DNA of 27,983 nt from a virus: positions 1-27,983 of the IMG/VR virus record IMGVR_UViG_3300021961_000482. One strand, written 5' to 3'. This document shows, one piece after another, positions 1 through 8,337 of the stretch. Position 1 is the first letter of the stretch; each line of letters opens with the position of its first letter. The notes below the pieces were generated by a model. It did not search any database and was not told where the DNA came from. It saw nothing but the letters and a program-made list of their open reading frames with translations. The position numbers were made by a program, and so were the translations under genes.

Positions 1-97
1 CCGAGAAGTTGTCGTTGCACTTGATGAAGGCATCACGCAACGGATCTCCCGTTCCATCATTGGGTACTGTCCCGACGTCGATTGGCTGCTGTGCCAT
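1..97 (-). CDS. Fibre-like virion protein, N-terminal fragment
   Basis: The gene starts with ATG at 97 and runs off the left edge, so only 32 residues are visible. They begin MAQQPIDVGTVPNDGTGD and continue with PLRDAFIKCNDNF. The pattern 'vGt.pNDGtGDpLRdAFiK.NdNF' is a well-known N-terminal motif of phage fibre, spike and head-decoration proteins, where it commonly precedes a trimeric shaft. The gene lies three bases after the stop of the 121-aa gene and is presumably co-transcribed with it. Whether it is a tail fibre or a head fibre cannot be decided from this fragment. Confidence 0.7.
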   Translation of the reverse strand, partial: MAQQPIDVGTVPNDGTGDPLRDAFIKCNDNFS

Positions 98-100
98 ACC

Positions 101-466
101 TCAGTATTTCTTGCTGAACTTAGTGTTTGTCGGTGAGAAGCCGACCTGCAACTTGGTTCCCCCGCATTTCACGCGCACCTCCGGGTTGTCACGCTCCACC
201 TCACGCAAGAACTGCGAGTCTTTCCAGCACTCGTAGCCTAGCTTCGCCCCCCAGTGATGGTAGAGCGTGGGGTCAATACGCATCCGCAAGCGACCAATGC
301 CGTCGATGCTGCGGAGATCCTGTTGGCTGTCCTTGGCGATGCGCTTCTGGTGCACCTCTGCTTGCACAAGATCCGCGTGGTAGCCAGTAGCCAATTCCTT
401 AACCACATCCTGACGCAGTTGCGCCGGGAGTCCTTCGAGTACGTTGTCTAGTATGGGTGATTGCAT
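101..466 (-). CDS. Hypothetical head-module protein (121 aa)
   Basis: I do not recognise a characterised family. The protein starts MQSPILDNVLEGLPAQLR and is mostly helical and charged for about 60 residues. The second half is richer in Trp, Tyr and Gly, with HHWGAKLGYECWKDS at about residues 70-85. I chose the ATG at 466 because the longer in-frame extension to 490 would start inside the intrinsic terminator that follows the capsid gene. There is no clear Shine-Dalgarno sequence: the upstream bases are the U-tract of the terminator. Its place directly after the major capsid gene suggests a head or neck accessory role, which is inference from position only. Confidence 0.65.
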   Translation of the reverse strand: MQSPILDNVLEGLPAQLRQDVVKELATGYHADLVQAEVHQKRIAKDSQQDLRSIDGIGRLRMRIDPTLYHHWGAKLGYECWKDSQFLREVERDNPEVRVKCGGTKLQVGFSPTNTKFSKKY

Positions 467-471
467 GATAG

Positions 472-510
472 AAAAAAGGGGAGCACCCACCGATATGGCA
501 GATGCTCCCC
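472..510 (-). terminator. Intrinsic terminator after the capsid gene
   Basis: On the transcribed strand GGGGAGCA (503-510) and TGCTCCCC (478-485) form an 8-bp GC-rich stem with a 17-nt loop. It is followed at once by six T residues (472-477). It lies 14 bases after the capsid stop codon and directly before the next gene. A terminator at this position is typical for shielding downstream genes from very high capsid transcription; some read-through must supply the genes at 466 and 97. Confidence 0.85.
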
Positions 511-523
511 GTTGAGTGATTGA

Positions 524-1582
524 TTACGACGCGCCAGCGAACATGCCGAAGCCACCGGGGTTCTTCACCACGAGACCAGCAATGGCCTGCACGAGACGGA
601 TGGGACCGCCGCCAGCGTCAGGGAGATCCTTGACCTCGGGGAGCTTGCAATACCGGATCTCGGTCATGTCCATGGGGATGACGTAGCCACGGTAGGCCTC
701 AGCAGCCAGCGTGGTGGTGCTCTTACCACCAATGAAGGTGGTGGGGTGCAGAATCAGACGACCGAAGTCACCCTCGAACACGTCGATGGAGGACGCGAAC
801 GTCGAGCTGGACAGCTCCTGATTGAACGTGCGGACACTGGTAGCAGCGATGCTGTTCGTGTTGGCAACCTGCGTAGCAGCGGCGCTGGTCAGGTTCGTGA
901 AAGCACGCTTCAGGGTCGTGCCGAGGATGCAGTCGTAGTCACGATACACGCCAGTCTTGGAGTAGATGGCGGTGAGGACGTTCTGCACGGTGCTCTCAGC
1001 GAAGTTCGCCGAGGTGACAGAGCTGATGGCGTTGGTAGCCGCAGTGCCGGGGGTCACGCCGCCAGCAGGAGCGAAGGCGGAACCGGAGGCAAGAGCACCA
1101 ATGTTGGAGCTGTTGGTGCCGAGGAGCCAGTTACCGAGTGAGCCGGTCTGGTAGGCAGTGGAGGAGCCGTTGTCCTGCTGCGCCGCTTGGTTGGTGCAGA
1201 GGAAGGTGCTCTCGAGATCCCTTTTGATTTCAACAAGAAGCTTTGCGATGGAGTAAGAAATCTCGGATGCAGCACCGGCAACGTTCTGGGTTTCGGCGAT
1301 GAAACCGACCCGAGCGTTACGGCGGAAAGCCTGAGCGTAGTTGGTAACGCGCAGACGATTGGCCGACTCGTTCGTGTAGCTGGTGACGTCAGTGCCGTCG
1401 ATCACGCCACCGAGCTGAGGGGCGGAGTAATCATCCACCTGCCAGCTCATGATGACGTTCCCGAGGTCCTTGCCCTTGGGAGCCATGGACACGAATGGAG
1501 TGCTCTTCGCGTCAACGTTTGCGATGTAGTCGGCCAATTCCTCGCGGACGCCGACCTGATTGTTTACACCAAGATATGCCAT
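524..1582 (-). CDS. Major capsid protein
   Basis: The 352-aa protein begins MAYLGVNNQVGVREELADYI and has the length, composition and position of a HK97-fold major capsid protein. The early part with 'DAKSTPFVSMAPKGKDLGN' followed by 'WQVDDYSAP' resembles the DUF5309 / SU10-type capsid group, as recalled from family knowledge rather than a search. It directly follows the scaffold gene, with the order portal, 79-aa protein, scaffold, capsid typical of head clusters. The start has no Shine-Dalgarno sequence. The upstream bases, which encode the end of the scaffold, are A/C-rich (CAACACACACTTC). A strong terminator follows the stop. The Ala/Ser/Thr-rich region at about residues 130-200 could be a surface insertion. 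Confidence 0.9.
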   Translation of the reverse strand: MAYLGVNNQVGVREELADYIANVDAKSTPFVSMAPKGKDLGNVIMSWQVDDYSAPQLGGVIDGTDVTSYTNESANRLRVTNYAQAFRRNARVGFIAETQNVAGAASEISYSIAKLLVEIKRDLESTFLCTNQAAQQDNGSSTAYQTGSLGNWLLGTNSSNIGALASGSAFAPAGGVTPGTAATNAISSVTSANFAESTVQNVLTAIYSKTGVYRDYDCILGTTLKRAFTNLTSAAATQVANTNSIAATSVRTFNQELSSSTFASSIDVFEGDFGRLILHPTTFIGGKSTTTLAAEAYRGYVIPMDMTEIRYCKLPEVKDLPDAGGGPIRLVQAIAGLVVKNPGGFGMFAGAS

Positions 1583-1586
1583 AGTA

Positions 1587-2603
1587 TTAGGTTTTTAGAA
1601 GTGTGTGTTGAAGCAACCGCGACAGATCAGCAGTGCTCCCACTTTGGTTGAACGCCTTCTTGGCAGACCTCGCCGCATCGTTGGCCTTGTCAGACTTGAT
1701 TGGACTCGCCTTTGGAGCCGCAGGCTGCTTCGGGGCCACCTTCACAGGAGCCTTCGCAACCTTCGCGCTCTTCTCGCGTTCCATTCGAGCCTTCCGACCT
1801 TCGATGAAGTCACCGATTGCAATCTGGTAGTCAGGGAACGACGCAAGCTGAGGCATCTGCCGCAACACCTGCTGCGCTTCCGAATACGTCGGATTGCTAC
1901 GGTCCTTCCACCAAGGGTACGCACTCTCCGCAACTGGCCGCACTTGCTTGTAGGTGGCTAGGAATTGGTGCCGCGTCGGAATGTGAACATCCAAGGCATC
2001 CTCGACTCGTCGCCGAATCGCCTTGATCTCATCCGCGCTGTACTCTTTCCCGCCCACCTCACAGCCGTCAGCGTTGTCCTCGCACCATCTCTTCAACTCC
2101 CGGGCCTTGCGGTACTCATCGCTGAGTTTCGCCTCGTCCCAGATGTCGGAGAACGGATTGTCGGTCGTCGCTGCCGCCTGCGGTACTGCCGCCTGCTGCT
2201 CGAGTGCTTCCAGCTTCGTCCGCGCCTCATTCAGCTCCCGCTCCAAGGCTTCCGCTTTTGCTGCGGCTTCCTTTTTTTGGGCTACGAGCTTGTTGATGCG
2301 CTTCTGGACTCCAGCCGGTTCGTCCTCGGTAGCGTCTTCAGTCTGCTGAGTGGTTTCCTCCTCAGCGGGATCCTCCACGGGTGTCGCCTCCCCGGTCTCA
2401 GCAGTCTCGGACGCTGACTCCTCGGCAACCGGCTCATCTGCACTCGCAGCGGCTGGTTCCGGTTCCTCGACAGCTTTTGTCGGAGTCTCAGAAAACCGAG
2501 TCTCCAACAGTTTCGCCAACGCCACCGTGTCGAGCGGGAGCGGGTTGAGCGGTTGTGCCGTGTTTTGTTGGGGTGTCGCTTCCCCGGTATTTGTTGCTTC
2601 CAT
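1587..2603 (-). CDS. Head scaffolding protein
   Basis: The product is about 338 aa. It starts MEATNTGEATPQQN and has a long disordered acidic segment (about residues 45-100, rich in Glu, Ala and Thr). A predicted coiled coil follows (about 100-140, QKKEAAAKAEALERELNEAR). The C-terminus is basic, Lys/Ala-rich and helical. Acidic, coiled-coil proteins immediately before the capsid gene are the usual scaffold. I preferred ATG 2603, which has AGGG ten bases upstream. An in-frame ATG at 2630 (adding MPDLQGLKS) is also possible but lacks any ribosome-binding site. Its stop lies four bases before the capsid start. Confidence 0.85.
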   Translation of the reverse strand: MEATNTGEATPQQNTAQPLNPLPLDTVALAKLLETRFSETPTKAVEEPEPAAASADEPVAEESASETAETGEATPVEDPAEEETTQQTEDATEDEPAGVQKRINKLVAQKKEAAAKAEALERELNEARTKLEALEQQAAVPQAAATTDNPFSDIWDEAKLSDEYRKARELKRWCEDNADGCEVGGKEYSADEIKAIRRRVEDALDVHIPTRHQFLATYKQVRPVAESAYPWWKDRSNPTYSEAQQVLRQMPQLASFPDYQIAIGDFIEGRKARMEREKSAKVAKAPVKVAPKQPAAPKASPIKSDKANDAARSAKKAFNQSGSTADLSRLLQHTLLKT

Positions 2604-2639
2604 GCTTTTTAGGCCCTGCAAGTCGGGCATACTACGACA

Positions 2640-2697
2640 GGGTTTAACGCTAAACCCAGAAAGCTGAAGCCCTCATGGACTACGTTACCGCTAACGT
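2640..2697. repeat. Two tandem hairpins with a shared core before the scaffold gene
   Basis: The 74-base gap between the 79-aa gene and the scaffold gene holds two perfect hairpins. On the transcribed strand these are ACGTTA-GCGG-TAACGT (2682-2697) and GGGTTTA-GCGT-TAAACCC (2640-2657). Both present TTA-GCG(G/T)-TAA at the loop end. Neither is followed by a U-tract, so they do not look like terminators. They could be RNA-processing, RNA-stability or protein-binding sites. Confidence 0.6.
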
Positions 2698-2704
2698 CAA
2701 CCAA

Positions 2705-2944
2705 TTATTCTTGGGGAGCTTCCAGCTTCAGACCCATCTCCACGAGGAACGAGCGTGCATCCGATAGAGCAGCCGCCCGTCCGCAGTTGTATGCTCTCGC
2801 CTCTGGAGTCAATGCCGAATTAATTGCTGCGGAGACCTCGTCAGCAATCAATTCACCCAGCACCTGCCGCAACGCACGCAGCACCGGCTCATGTTCACCC
2901 ACACCACCCAGCGCCATCCTGAGCTGTTCGTCGGTCATTCTCAT
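2705..2944 (-). CDS. Small head-cluster protein (79 aa)
   Basis: The protein starts MRMTDEQLRMALGGVGEHEP and is almost entirely helical. It carries the phrase 'RAYNCGRAAALSDAR' near residues 50-65. Small proteins with a 'YNCGRAAAL' segment directly after the portal gene recur in related phages, as recalled from family knowledge; their function is unknown to me. The start overlaps the portal stop (ATGA at 2941-2944), so translation is coupled to the portal. A role in portal or scaffold assembly is suggested by position alone. Confidence 0.75.
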   Translation of the reverse strand: MRMTDEQLRMALGGVGEHEPVLRALRQVLGELIADEVSAAINSALTPEARAYNCGRAAALSDARSFLVEMGLKLEAPQE

Positions 2945-5049
2945 TGAGGAGTTGATCCGGGTTGCACGCCAAGGCGGCCAGTGACCGCGTTCTGCTGCTG
3001 TTGGACGCTGAACTGCAGGTTCTCCACGTACTTCTGCAGGTTCGCTTGGAACAACGGATCCGCTTGAGCCTGCTGCTGGTATTTCGGGTTCGCCTGCAGG
3101 ATCTGCTGCGCGAAGTTAAGCCTTGCTTGAGCTGTGGGATCGTTCTCACGCAGCTTCGGAGGATTACCAAGCGACATCAGGCCGAGTTCGTCGTTGGTCT
3201 CGTCGAACATCTTCTGCGATGCCGGTCCAGCCTGCATGATAAGCTCATTTGCCAACGTCGGATCAATCGCACGCAGCGCCAGACCAACGAGCTTGGTGCG
3301 ATCCACCACGCCAACGCTGTCCAGAGGCAGCACGAGGCTCGAAAGCGCCTTGAGTTTCTCGGTCACAAGATCTGTCTGAAGCTCCCGCACGTCGAACTTG
3401 AGCGAAACATCGAACTCCTGAACGTTGGTGCTCAGAGGAACGTTGCTGCCGGTAATACGCGCCACCTCTTCGGGCCCAGTGTACTGCAGCGTGAGGCTCA
3501 GAACCTGCCGGAACGCCTCGGTCCAGCCGTGCAGCCAGTTGTTCACGAGCCTCTGCTGCCGCATCTGAGTGAGCGCAGGAGGCACTTTCTCGGTAGGACG
3601 GCCAAAGTACCGATCCACCTGTGTCTCAATGGCTGCGATGAGGTTAAACGCCACGCTCGGCTCCCGGGCAGGCGGCTGCATGAACGAGATCTCACCCGGA
3701 CGCAGCACAGGAATCTGCACCGCAGGCCCAAGGCGCAGGTTTCCACCCCTAGTCTTAGGAACTTGGATCGGCGGAATCGTGTTGAGGCTCGTATAATCGA
3801 AGATCGAGTCGCGCTGAGCCTTGATCTCGTTCTGCCACGTCGCGCAGATCTCCGGAACGCCCCGGCTCTCGACTATCTTCCGGTGGATCACCTCGCTGCG
3901 CCACACGATGAATGGGTACTGGCCGTGCTCGTAGTCAATCAGCTCGAACTTGCCCCAAGCGTTGCCTACTTGCGGGCAGAATACTGTACAGTAAACACCC
4001 GGGACACCGTCCTCATCGAGCGCCTTCTGGTACGCATAGACCACCTCGATCAGATTCTCGCGATCCAGCACCGCGTTGTTGGTCAGGCCGATGGTGTAGG
4101 TGTAGTCCGAGAAGTTGGAGAACCGTCCTCGAGTGGCAATCGCCTGCTTGGCCCATTCCTCATCCCACTCGTCCGTCTCGACATGCTGCATCACCTCGAT
4201 CTCGGTCATGTAGCAACGCCGAAACACCACACGCGCACTCTGGATGTCGGTCGTCTCCGGCGGAAACGCCAGCTCATCGTAGGGAGCCAGCGCAGCAACG
4301 CTCGGAGAGTTCTTCACCAGCGTCGGCACGTAGATCTCGCACTCACCTTCCTCACGCAGATCCTTCACACACTCCAGAGCCTTGCGCTTCTTGAGATTCG
4401 GGAAAGCCGCCATGAGCAGCTCAGCCAACTGGTCGGTTGCGTCAGGATTCGCAAGCAGGTTCGGCAGGTCCGCCAGCACGCTGCCTTGAGGGCTCTGCGC
4501 CGCGATCTGCATGAGCTGCTCGACCGTGACGTACTGCTCCTTCTGCCCGATCTCCTGCTGCCACGAGACATGGCATCCGGCCCAGCCGTAGGTCCACAGA
4601 TACTGACTCAGCAGCTCCACCTCACGGGTCATGTCCGTGTAGAGCTTCTGGTTCATCACCCAGTCCATGAGGCTGTGCGCCGTCACCGCGGTGTCCAAGC
4701 TACGCACGTTGGTGGGAGCCACGCGCAGCATCGAGCGCCAGAAGGCCGTGGAGCACACATCTACCAGTCCGTTCACGACCTCGTCAGCCAGCGGGATCCG
4801 CGTATCACTCGAACCGTCCCAAGGGAAAGCCATCTTCCCGTTAGGCTGGTTTTCATTCCACTTCTTGCCGTCTTCGGACTGACCGTCCCAGCGGCAGTAC
4901 CGGGTGTTCTCGGCCTGCCCTACCCTCGTGCCTAGACCAAAGTCCGTTGCCGCACGGCGCAGCTCCTCGTTTAACGCACCCACGTCCGGCGCGTCACCCA
5001 CATGCGCCATTGCATCACCACTGGTCTTGTAGCTCGTCGCGTATTGCAT
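2941..5049 (-). CDS. Portal protein
   Basis: The product is 702 aa, the length of the large podovirus-type (P22/SU10-like) portal proteins. It starts MQYATSYKTSGDAMAHVG. The N-terminal part contains 'NGKMAFPWDGSSDTRIPLADE', a segment typical of this portal class. A wing and stem region follows, and a Gln-rich C-terminal helix (about 640-690, QQQAQADPLFQANLQKY) may be the barrel. ATG 5049 has AAAGGG seven bases upstream. The longer reading frame would need a TTG at 5085. It lies just after the large terminase gene and overlaps the 79-aa gene by ATGA. The portal forms the dodecameric DNA channel at the head vertex. Confidence 0.9.
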   Translation of the reverse strand: MQYATSYKTSGDAMAHVGDAPDVGALNEELRRAATDFGLGTRVGQAENTRYCRWDGQSEDGKKWNENQPNGKMAFPWDGSSDTRIPLADEVVNGLVDVCSTAFWRSMLRVAPTNVRSLDTAVTAHSLMDWVMNQKLYTDMTREVELLSQYLWTYGWAGCHVSWQQEIGQKEQYVTVEQLMQIAAQSPQGSVLADLPNLLANPDATDQLAELLMAAFPNLKKRKALECVKDLREEGECEIYVPTLVKNSPSVAALAPYDELAFPPETTDIQSARVVFRRCYMTEIEVMQHVETDEWDEEWAKQAIATRGRFSNFSDYTYTIGLTNNAVLDRENLIEVVYAYQKALDEDGVPGVYCTVFCPQVGNAWGKFELIDYEHGQYPFIVWRSEVIHRKIVESRGVPEICATWQNEIKAQRDSIFDYTSLNTIPPIQVPKTRGGNLRLGPAVQIPVLRPGEISFMQPPAREPSVAFNLIAAIETQVDRYFGRPTEKVPPALTQMRQQRLVNNWLHGWTEAFRQVLSLTLQYTGPEEVARITGSNVPLSTNVQEFDVSLKFDVRELQTDLVTEKLKALSSLVLPLDSVGVVDRTKLVGLALRAIDPTLANELIMQAGPASQKMFDETNDELGLMSLGNPPKLRENDPTAQARLNFAQQILQANPKYQQQAQADPLFQANLQKYVENLQFSVQQQQNAVTGRLGVQPGSTPQ

Positions 5050-5087
5050 CTGCAGCCCTTTGGTCTCTTTTTGCTTAAAAAGCAACG

Positions 5088-6917
5088 CTAATACCCCCCT
5101 CCGCCGTAGCTATCCAGCCCTCCAGCACCCACATGCTCGACCTTCGAGATCAACAGCATGCCTAAGCAGTCGATCGGATCTTTGGACGCACCCTTCTGCC
5201 CATCACGGCCAGTATGTTCGCTCATGCACCAGATCAGATTGTGCAGGTCGTCCACCACGTAGAGCCTCGGCTCGTTCAGTGACGTCATCGGCCTCGTCGC
5301 GTCGTAGCTCAGGTCCGAGTTTATGGCAGCCGTCCGCTGGTCCACCGGCACACCCGGGGCTGGAATGAACGCCATGCCATCGTCCTGATCGCTAGGCTCG
5401 GCCAGTAGGTCAATCAGCGTCGTCCCACCCTGCTCGCTGAGTGCCGGGCTGCCACCTGCCCTCGGGTCGATCAACCGCATCACCGGCTCCCCACGGCCAA
5501 TCTCTTCCTCGATGGTCCGAAACAACTGCCGGTACTCGATCACACTCCGGCCCGCCTCCAACGTCTGCGCTGGCCCCGGCTTCCCATCCGCCTTCTCACT
5601 CGGCAATGCCCACTCGCCATACCCGGTGAAGTCCGGGAACTCACGCACCACCACCTTCCGGCCATCTTCGTAGACCAGCAGCCATAGGCAGTACCAGTTA
5701 CGGCTGCCAGCCGGGTCGCAGACCATATACAGCGTACCACCATCCGGGATCTTGCTTCTAGGGATGCAGTGCGTCTCTGGCCTGAACCTCGCGAACGCCT
5801 TGCCGATGTTGTCGCTCGCCCAGCCATAGGCACGCGTCAGGATCTGCCCCATCGGCGCACCCACCAGCTTGGATTTCATCTCGTCCCAAGGATTGTAGGG
5901 GTTGTCCTCTGAGTAGAAGAAGACCGTGGACCGATTCTGCTTCTCCAGCCGCATAACCCTAGGTGCCTTCCCTACCGGCCAAGTGGGCAAGCCCTGCTTC
6001 CCAGCTAGCATTTGCCCCTTATGCCACTCGGTAATCGCCGCCCCACCAGTGAACTCCTTGTACACGCTTGCCACACCCTCCAGCGGAGTCTGCGTCACCA
6101 GCAGCTTACCCCTACGTGTAACCAACCGATACCTCAGCGTATCTACCCAGCTCTGCGGCACCAGCTCGTCGCACCAGATCAGATCCGCCTCCCGACCCTC
6201 AATCGTGTTCTCCGACTGCGTGTAGTTCAGGAAGTCACAGCGAGAGCCGTTGGGCAGGATGAAGCTACCGTCCGTGAAGCCGTTCTTCCGGCTGTAGTTC
6301 AGATAGTGGATCTTGCCCTTCTTCGTAGCCTTCAAAGCCACCGGTAGGTACTGGTAGATCGCAGGCTGCTGCACCGTGACCGACGTCGCATTGCTCGTAT
6401 GGCAGCAGAGCACGTTGCAGTTCTCCTTCGATAGCAGCGTCTCAACCACCCTACGTGCCGCCCACAGCGTCTTCCCAGCCCGGTTGCCACCGCTTATCAG
6501 CAACTCGCTACACTCAGCCCAGACCCGGTTCGCTAGCTCCCAGTGGTCCGGAACAAAACCGTAGGTATAGGGATCAGCCTTCTCCAGCAGGCACAGTTGG
6601 GTCCGCTGGTCACGCAACTCCAAGGCTCTTGGATGATCCGCCCGAACCTTCGGGATCACCGGATGCTGCGGCTGCTCGTTCCACCACGCGACGTTGCACT
6701 TCTCTCGGCAGAAGCGGTTGGTCTCCTTGTCCGGTATGAACGACTTGGAGCAGATCAGGCACTTGCGAGCAGGGCGATTTGCTAAGTTTTTTTCGATTGG
6801 GGAATGCGTCGCCTTTGTCGGCCCAGCCGAATGCTCGACCCCCTCCCCCCCTATGCCTGACGCATCTGGTATGACCGACTCGGATTCATCACGATGATAC
6901 TGGCTAATGCTTGGCAT
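5088..6917 (-). CDS. terL: Terminase large subunit (TerL) with N-terminal zinc finger
   Basis: The 609-aa protein is a packaging ATPase-nuclease. Walker A is SGGNRAGKT (residues 142-150) and Walker B is LIWCDE (246-251). The RNase-H-type nuclease begins with MVCDPAG, Asp401. Before the motor there is an extension of about 100 residues holding CLICSKSF (C53, C56) and RFCREKC (C70, C74), a probable four-Cys zinc finger, preceded by about 45 disordered residues. The last residues are Gly-rich (YGGGGY). ATG 6917 sits after an AT-rich 42-base gap that may contain a promoter. It acts with the upstream small subunit and the downstream portal to package DNA. Confidence 0.95.
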   Translation of the reverse strand: MPSISQYHRDESESVIPDASGIGGEGVEHSAGPTKATHSPIEKNLANRPARKCLICSKSFIPDKETNRFCREKCNVAWWNEQPQHPVIPKVRADHPRALELRDQRTQLCLLEKADPYTYGFVPDHWELANRVWAECSELLISGGNRAGKTLWAARRVVETLLSKENCNVLCCHTSNATSVTVQQPAIYQYLPVALKATKKGKIHYLNYSRKNGFTDGSFILPNGSRCDFLNYTQSENTIEGREADLIWCDELVPQSWVDTLRYRLVTRRGKLLVTQTPLEGVASVYKEFTGGAAITEWHKGQMLAGKQGLPTWPVGKAPRVMRLEKQNRSTVFFYSEDNPYNPWDEMKSKLVGAPMGQILTRAYGWASDNIGKAFARFRPETHCIPRSKIPDGGTLYMVCDPAGSRNWYCLWLLVYEDGRKVVVREFPDFTGYGEWALPSEKADGKPGPAQTLEAGRSVIEYRQLFRTIEEEIGRGEPVMRLIDPRAGGSPALSEQGGTTLIDLLAEPSDQDDGMAFIPAPGVPVDQRTAAINSDLSYDATRPMTSLNEPRLYVVDDLHNLIWCMSEHTGRDGQKGASKDPIDCLGMLLISKVEHVGAGGLDSYGGGGY

Positions 6918-6933
6918 GAGATTCTCTGAACTA

Positions 6934-6963
6934 AATATAATACCTATTGTACACTGTCGTCAG
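6934..6963 (-). promoter_or_regulatory. Candidate promoter before terL
   Basis: The 42-base gap between the small and large terminase genes is clearly AT-richer than its surroundings. It contains TATATT (6934-6939) as a possible -10 element and CTGACG (6958-6963) as a weak -35, 18 bases apart. The match is modest and made by eye, so this is tentative. Confidence 0.3.
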
Positions 6964-7598
6964 GAGCCTTCCGGGAGCACCTCAGCGTTAGTCTCGACCT
7001 CGACAACGTCCTGTTGCCCCTTGGTGCCCAGCTCCTTCATCAGGTCACGGTGGTTGGCCGTTAACGATAAAGAAGCGTGAATTGACGTGGGCTGGCCCTT
7101 TGTGACGGCCAACTTGTCGGTTAGGATGGCTACCGATACCGGCACTGTACGACTATCAATCTCATCCATCCCGTTCTCTGCCAAGCGTTTAGTGCCCTTC
7201 CAGATGGCAATCTCCATGAAGGATATGACATCTGTTCGCCACGCTTCCTCGGTCTCTGGGTAGTCCTTGGGAACCTTGACGCCACGGATGAGCTTGAACG
7301 CCGTGTGCTCTGTGAGCTGGGAATCGGCAGCTATGGTGGCTAGTGGCTTGTTCTCTAGGATACCTGCCACGATGACGTCGGCTCGGTCCTGTGTGAGCTT
7401 ATCGTTGTGGTGCTGGTCTGGGTGGTTGGTGAAGGTGTAGCCTCGTTCCCTGCAGAGTGTCTTGATCTTCTCCCGTTCCTCTTCTGGGACTCTGGGGTCA
7501 TCCTTAAGCGCCCACGTGATGCGATTGCGGTGGGTACCAAGCTCCTCTGCGAGCTTACGCAGCGAGACGTCCTTGCCGAGGTTCTTGGGCTTACCCAT
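6960..7598 (-). CDS. Probable terminase small subunit with HTH
   Basis: The 212-aa protein has an N-terminal helix-turn-helix of LacI-like appearance (about residues 12-52: SLRKLAEELGTHRNRITWAL, then DPRVPEEER). A second helical segment around 70-110 also looks HTH-like. A C-terminal helical part includes 'VPVSVAILTDKLAVTKGQPT'. The latter resembles the oligomerisation region of many phage small terminases ('gia.dK.....G'). Its place directly before terL supports a role in recognising the packaging site and loading TerL. A transcription regulator is the alternative. The start overlaps the glycosyltransferase stop by TGATG and has no Shine-Dalgarno sequence. Confidence 0.75.
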   Translation of the reverse strand: MGKPKNLGKDVSLRKLAEELGTHRNRITWALKDDPRVPEEEREKIKTLCRERGYTFTNHPDQHHNDKLTQDRADVIVAGILENKPLATIAADSQLTEHTAFKLIRGVKVPKDYPETEEAWRTDVISFMEIAIWKGTKRLAENGMDEIDSRTVPVSVAILTDKLAVTKGQPTSIHASLSLTANHRDLMKELGTKGQQDVVEVETNAEVLPEGS

Positions 7599-8314
7599 CA
7601 GAGCGTGAAGTTGAAGTCACCCCAGTGTCTTAGCTTCTCGATGGGGGTATACATGTACTGCCTAACCCCAGCAAGTGTGAGGCGGGCTGAGGCAGCGTAG
7701 TCCTCGGAGAGGTAGTCCTTGCCCTTGTCGCACTCTAGGAGGAATGGCATCCAGAGTGTCGGGAACATGCCTGCCATCTCATCGTTAGCCCAGTCTATGC
7801 GGTAGGGGTGCGGCACGGCATCGGTGGCTAGGACTTCTAGGGATTGCTCTAGGGCCTTACGGGGTATGGCTACGGCACCAGAGGCGAAGAACAGGATGGG
7901 CGTCAGGCTGGGCTCATCCTCCAGTGGAGCAGCCTCGGGCTTGGGGCGATAGGCTGGCCTAGGGGGTAGCGCTCGGCAGGAATAGGGCATGCACACGGCT
8001 GCTTGGTGCTTGTGCGCTAGGTCTGCCATGATCATCAGGTCCGCTGTACCGAACTGGATGTCGTGGTCCAACTGGATCCAGACGTCCTTGTCATCATCGA
8101 GGAAGAACTTGGTAGCCCTACAACGTGATCTGCTAATTAATGCATCCTCACGTATAGTACGCAAAGCAGCGTAGCGAGTACGTTGTGCAAAGTAATTAGC
8201 GAGATCTATCCAAGAGGTGAGTACCGCAGAGTGCATATCACCATAAGCATAGCAGGTGACATGTACCGACGGTGGTTTCTCAATTATATCCACTGATTTG
8301 ATCTTATTAGACAT
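7598..8314 (-). CDS. GT-A-type glycosyltransferase
   Basis: The 238-aa protein resembles nucleotide-sugar glycosyltransferases of the GT-A fold. It has a segment 'RATKFFLDDDKDVWIQLDHD' in which D83-H84-D85 would be the metal-binding DxD motif. A 'FFASGAVAIPRKALE' acceptor-loop-like segment sits at 142-156. 'YLSEDYAASARLTLAG' (201-216) places E204-D205 where the catalytic acidic pair is expected. Possible targets are modified phage DNA bases, virion proteins or a host surface glycan; the sequence does not say which. It lies between the SSB-side genes and the terminase genes. A perfect 15-base palindrome sits two bases upstream of the ATG where a ribosome-binding site would be. Confidence 0.7.
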   Translation of the reverse strand: MSNKIKSVDIIEKPPSVHVTCYAYGDMHSAVLTSWIDLANYFAQRTRYAALRTIREDALISRSRCRATKFFLDDDKDVWIQLDHDIQFGTADLMIMADLAHKHQAAVCMPYSCRALPPRPAYRPKPEAAPLEDEPSLTPILFFASGAVAIPRKALEQSLEVLATDAVPHPYRIDWANDEMAGMFPTLWMPFLLECDKGKDYLSEDYAASARLTLAGVRQYMYTPIEKLRHWGDFNFTL

Positions 8315-8315
8315 A

Positions 8316-8330
8316 TATACTCAGAGTATA
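8316..8330. promoter_or_regulatory. Perfect palindrome at the glycosyltransferase start
   Basis: TATACTC-A-GAGTATA is a perfect 7+1+7 palindrome in an AT-rich 23-base gap. It lies immediately before the ATG at 8314, and no Shine-Dalgarno sequence is present. It could be an operator for a dimeric regulator, a translational hairpin, or part of a promoter (TATACT is -10-like). Confidence 0.45.
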
Positions 8331-8337
8331 GTTATAC

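Noticed and set aside
2962-4935. A 657-aa open frame on the plus strand
   Set aside because: It is exactly antisense to the portal gene, is rich in Arg, His and Leu as expected of a mirror frame in GC-rich DNA, and resembles no family. The portal frame is clearly the real one.
5040-5087. Terminator between terL and portal
   Set aside because: TTGCTT-TTT-AAGCAA forms a small hairpin, but it is AT-rich, too weak, and followed by A and G rather than U.
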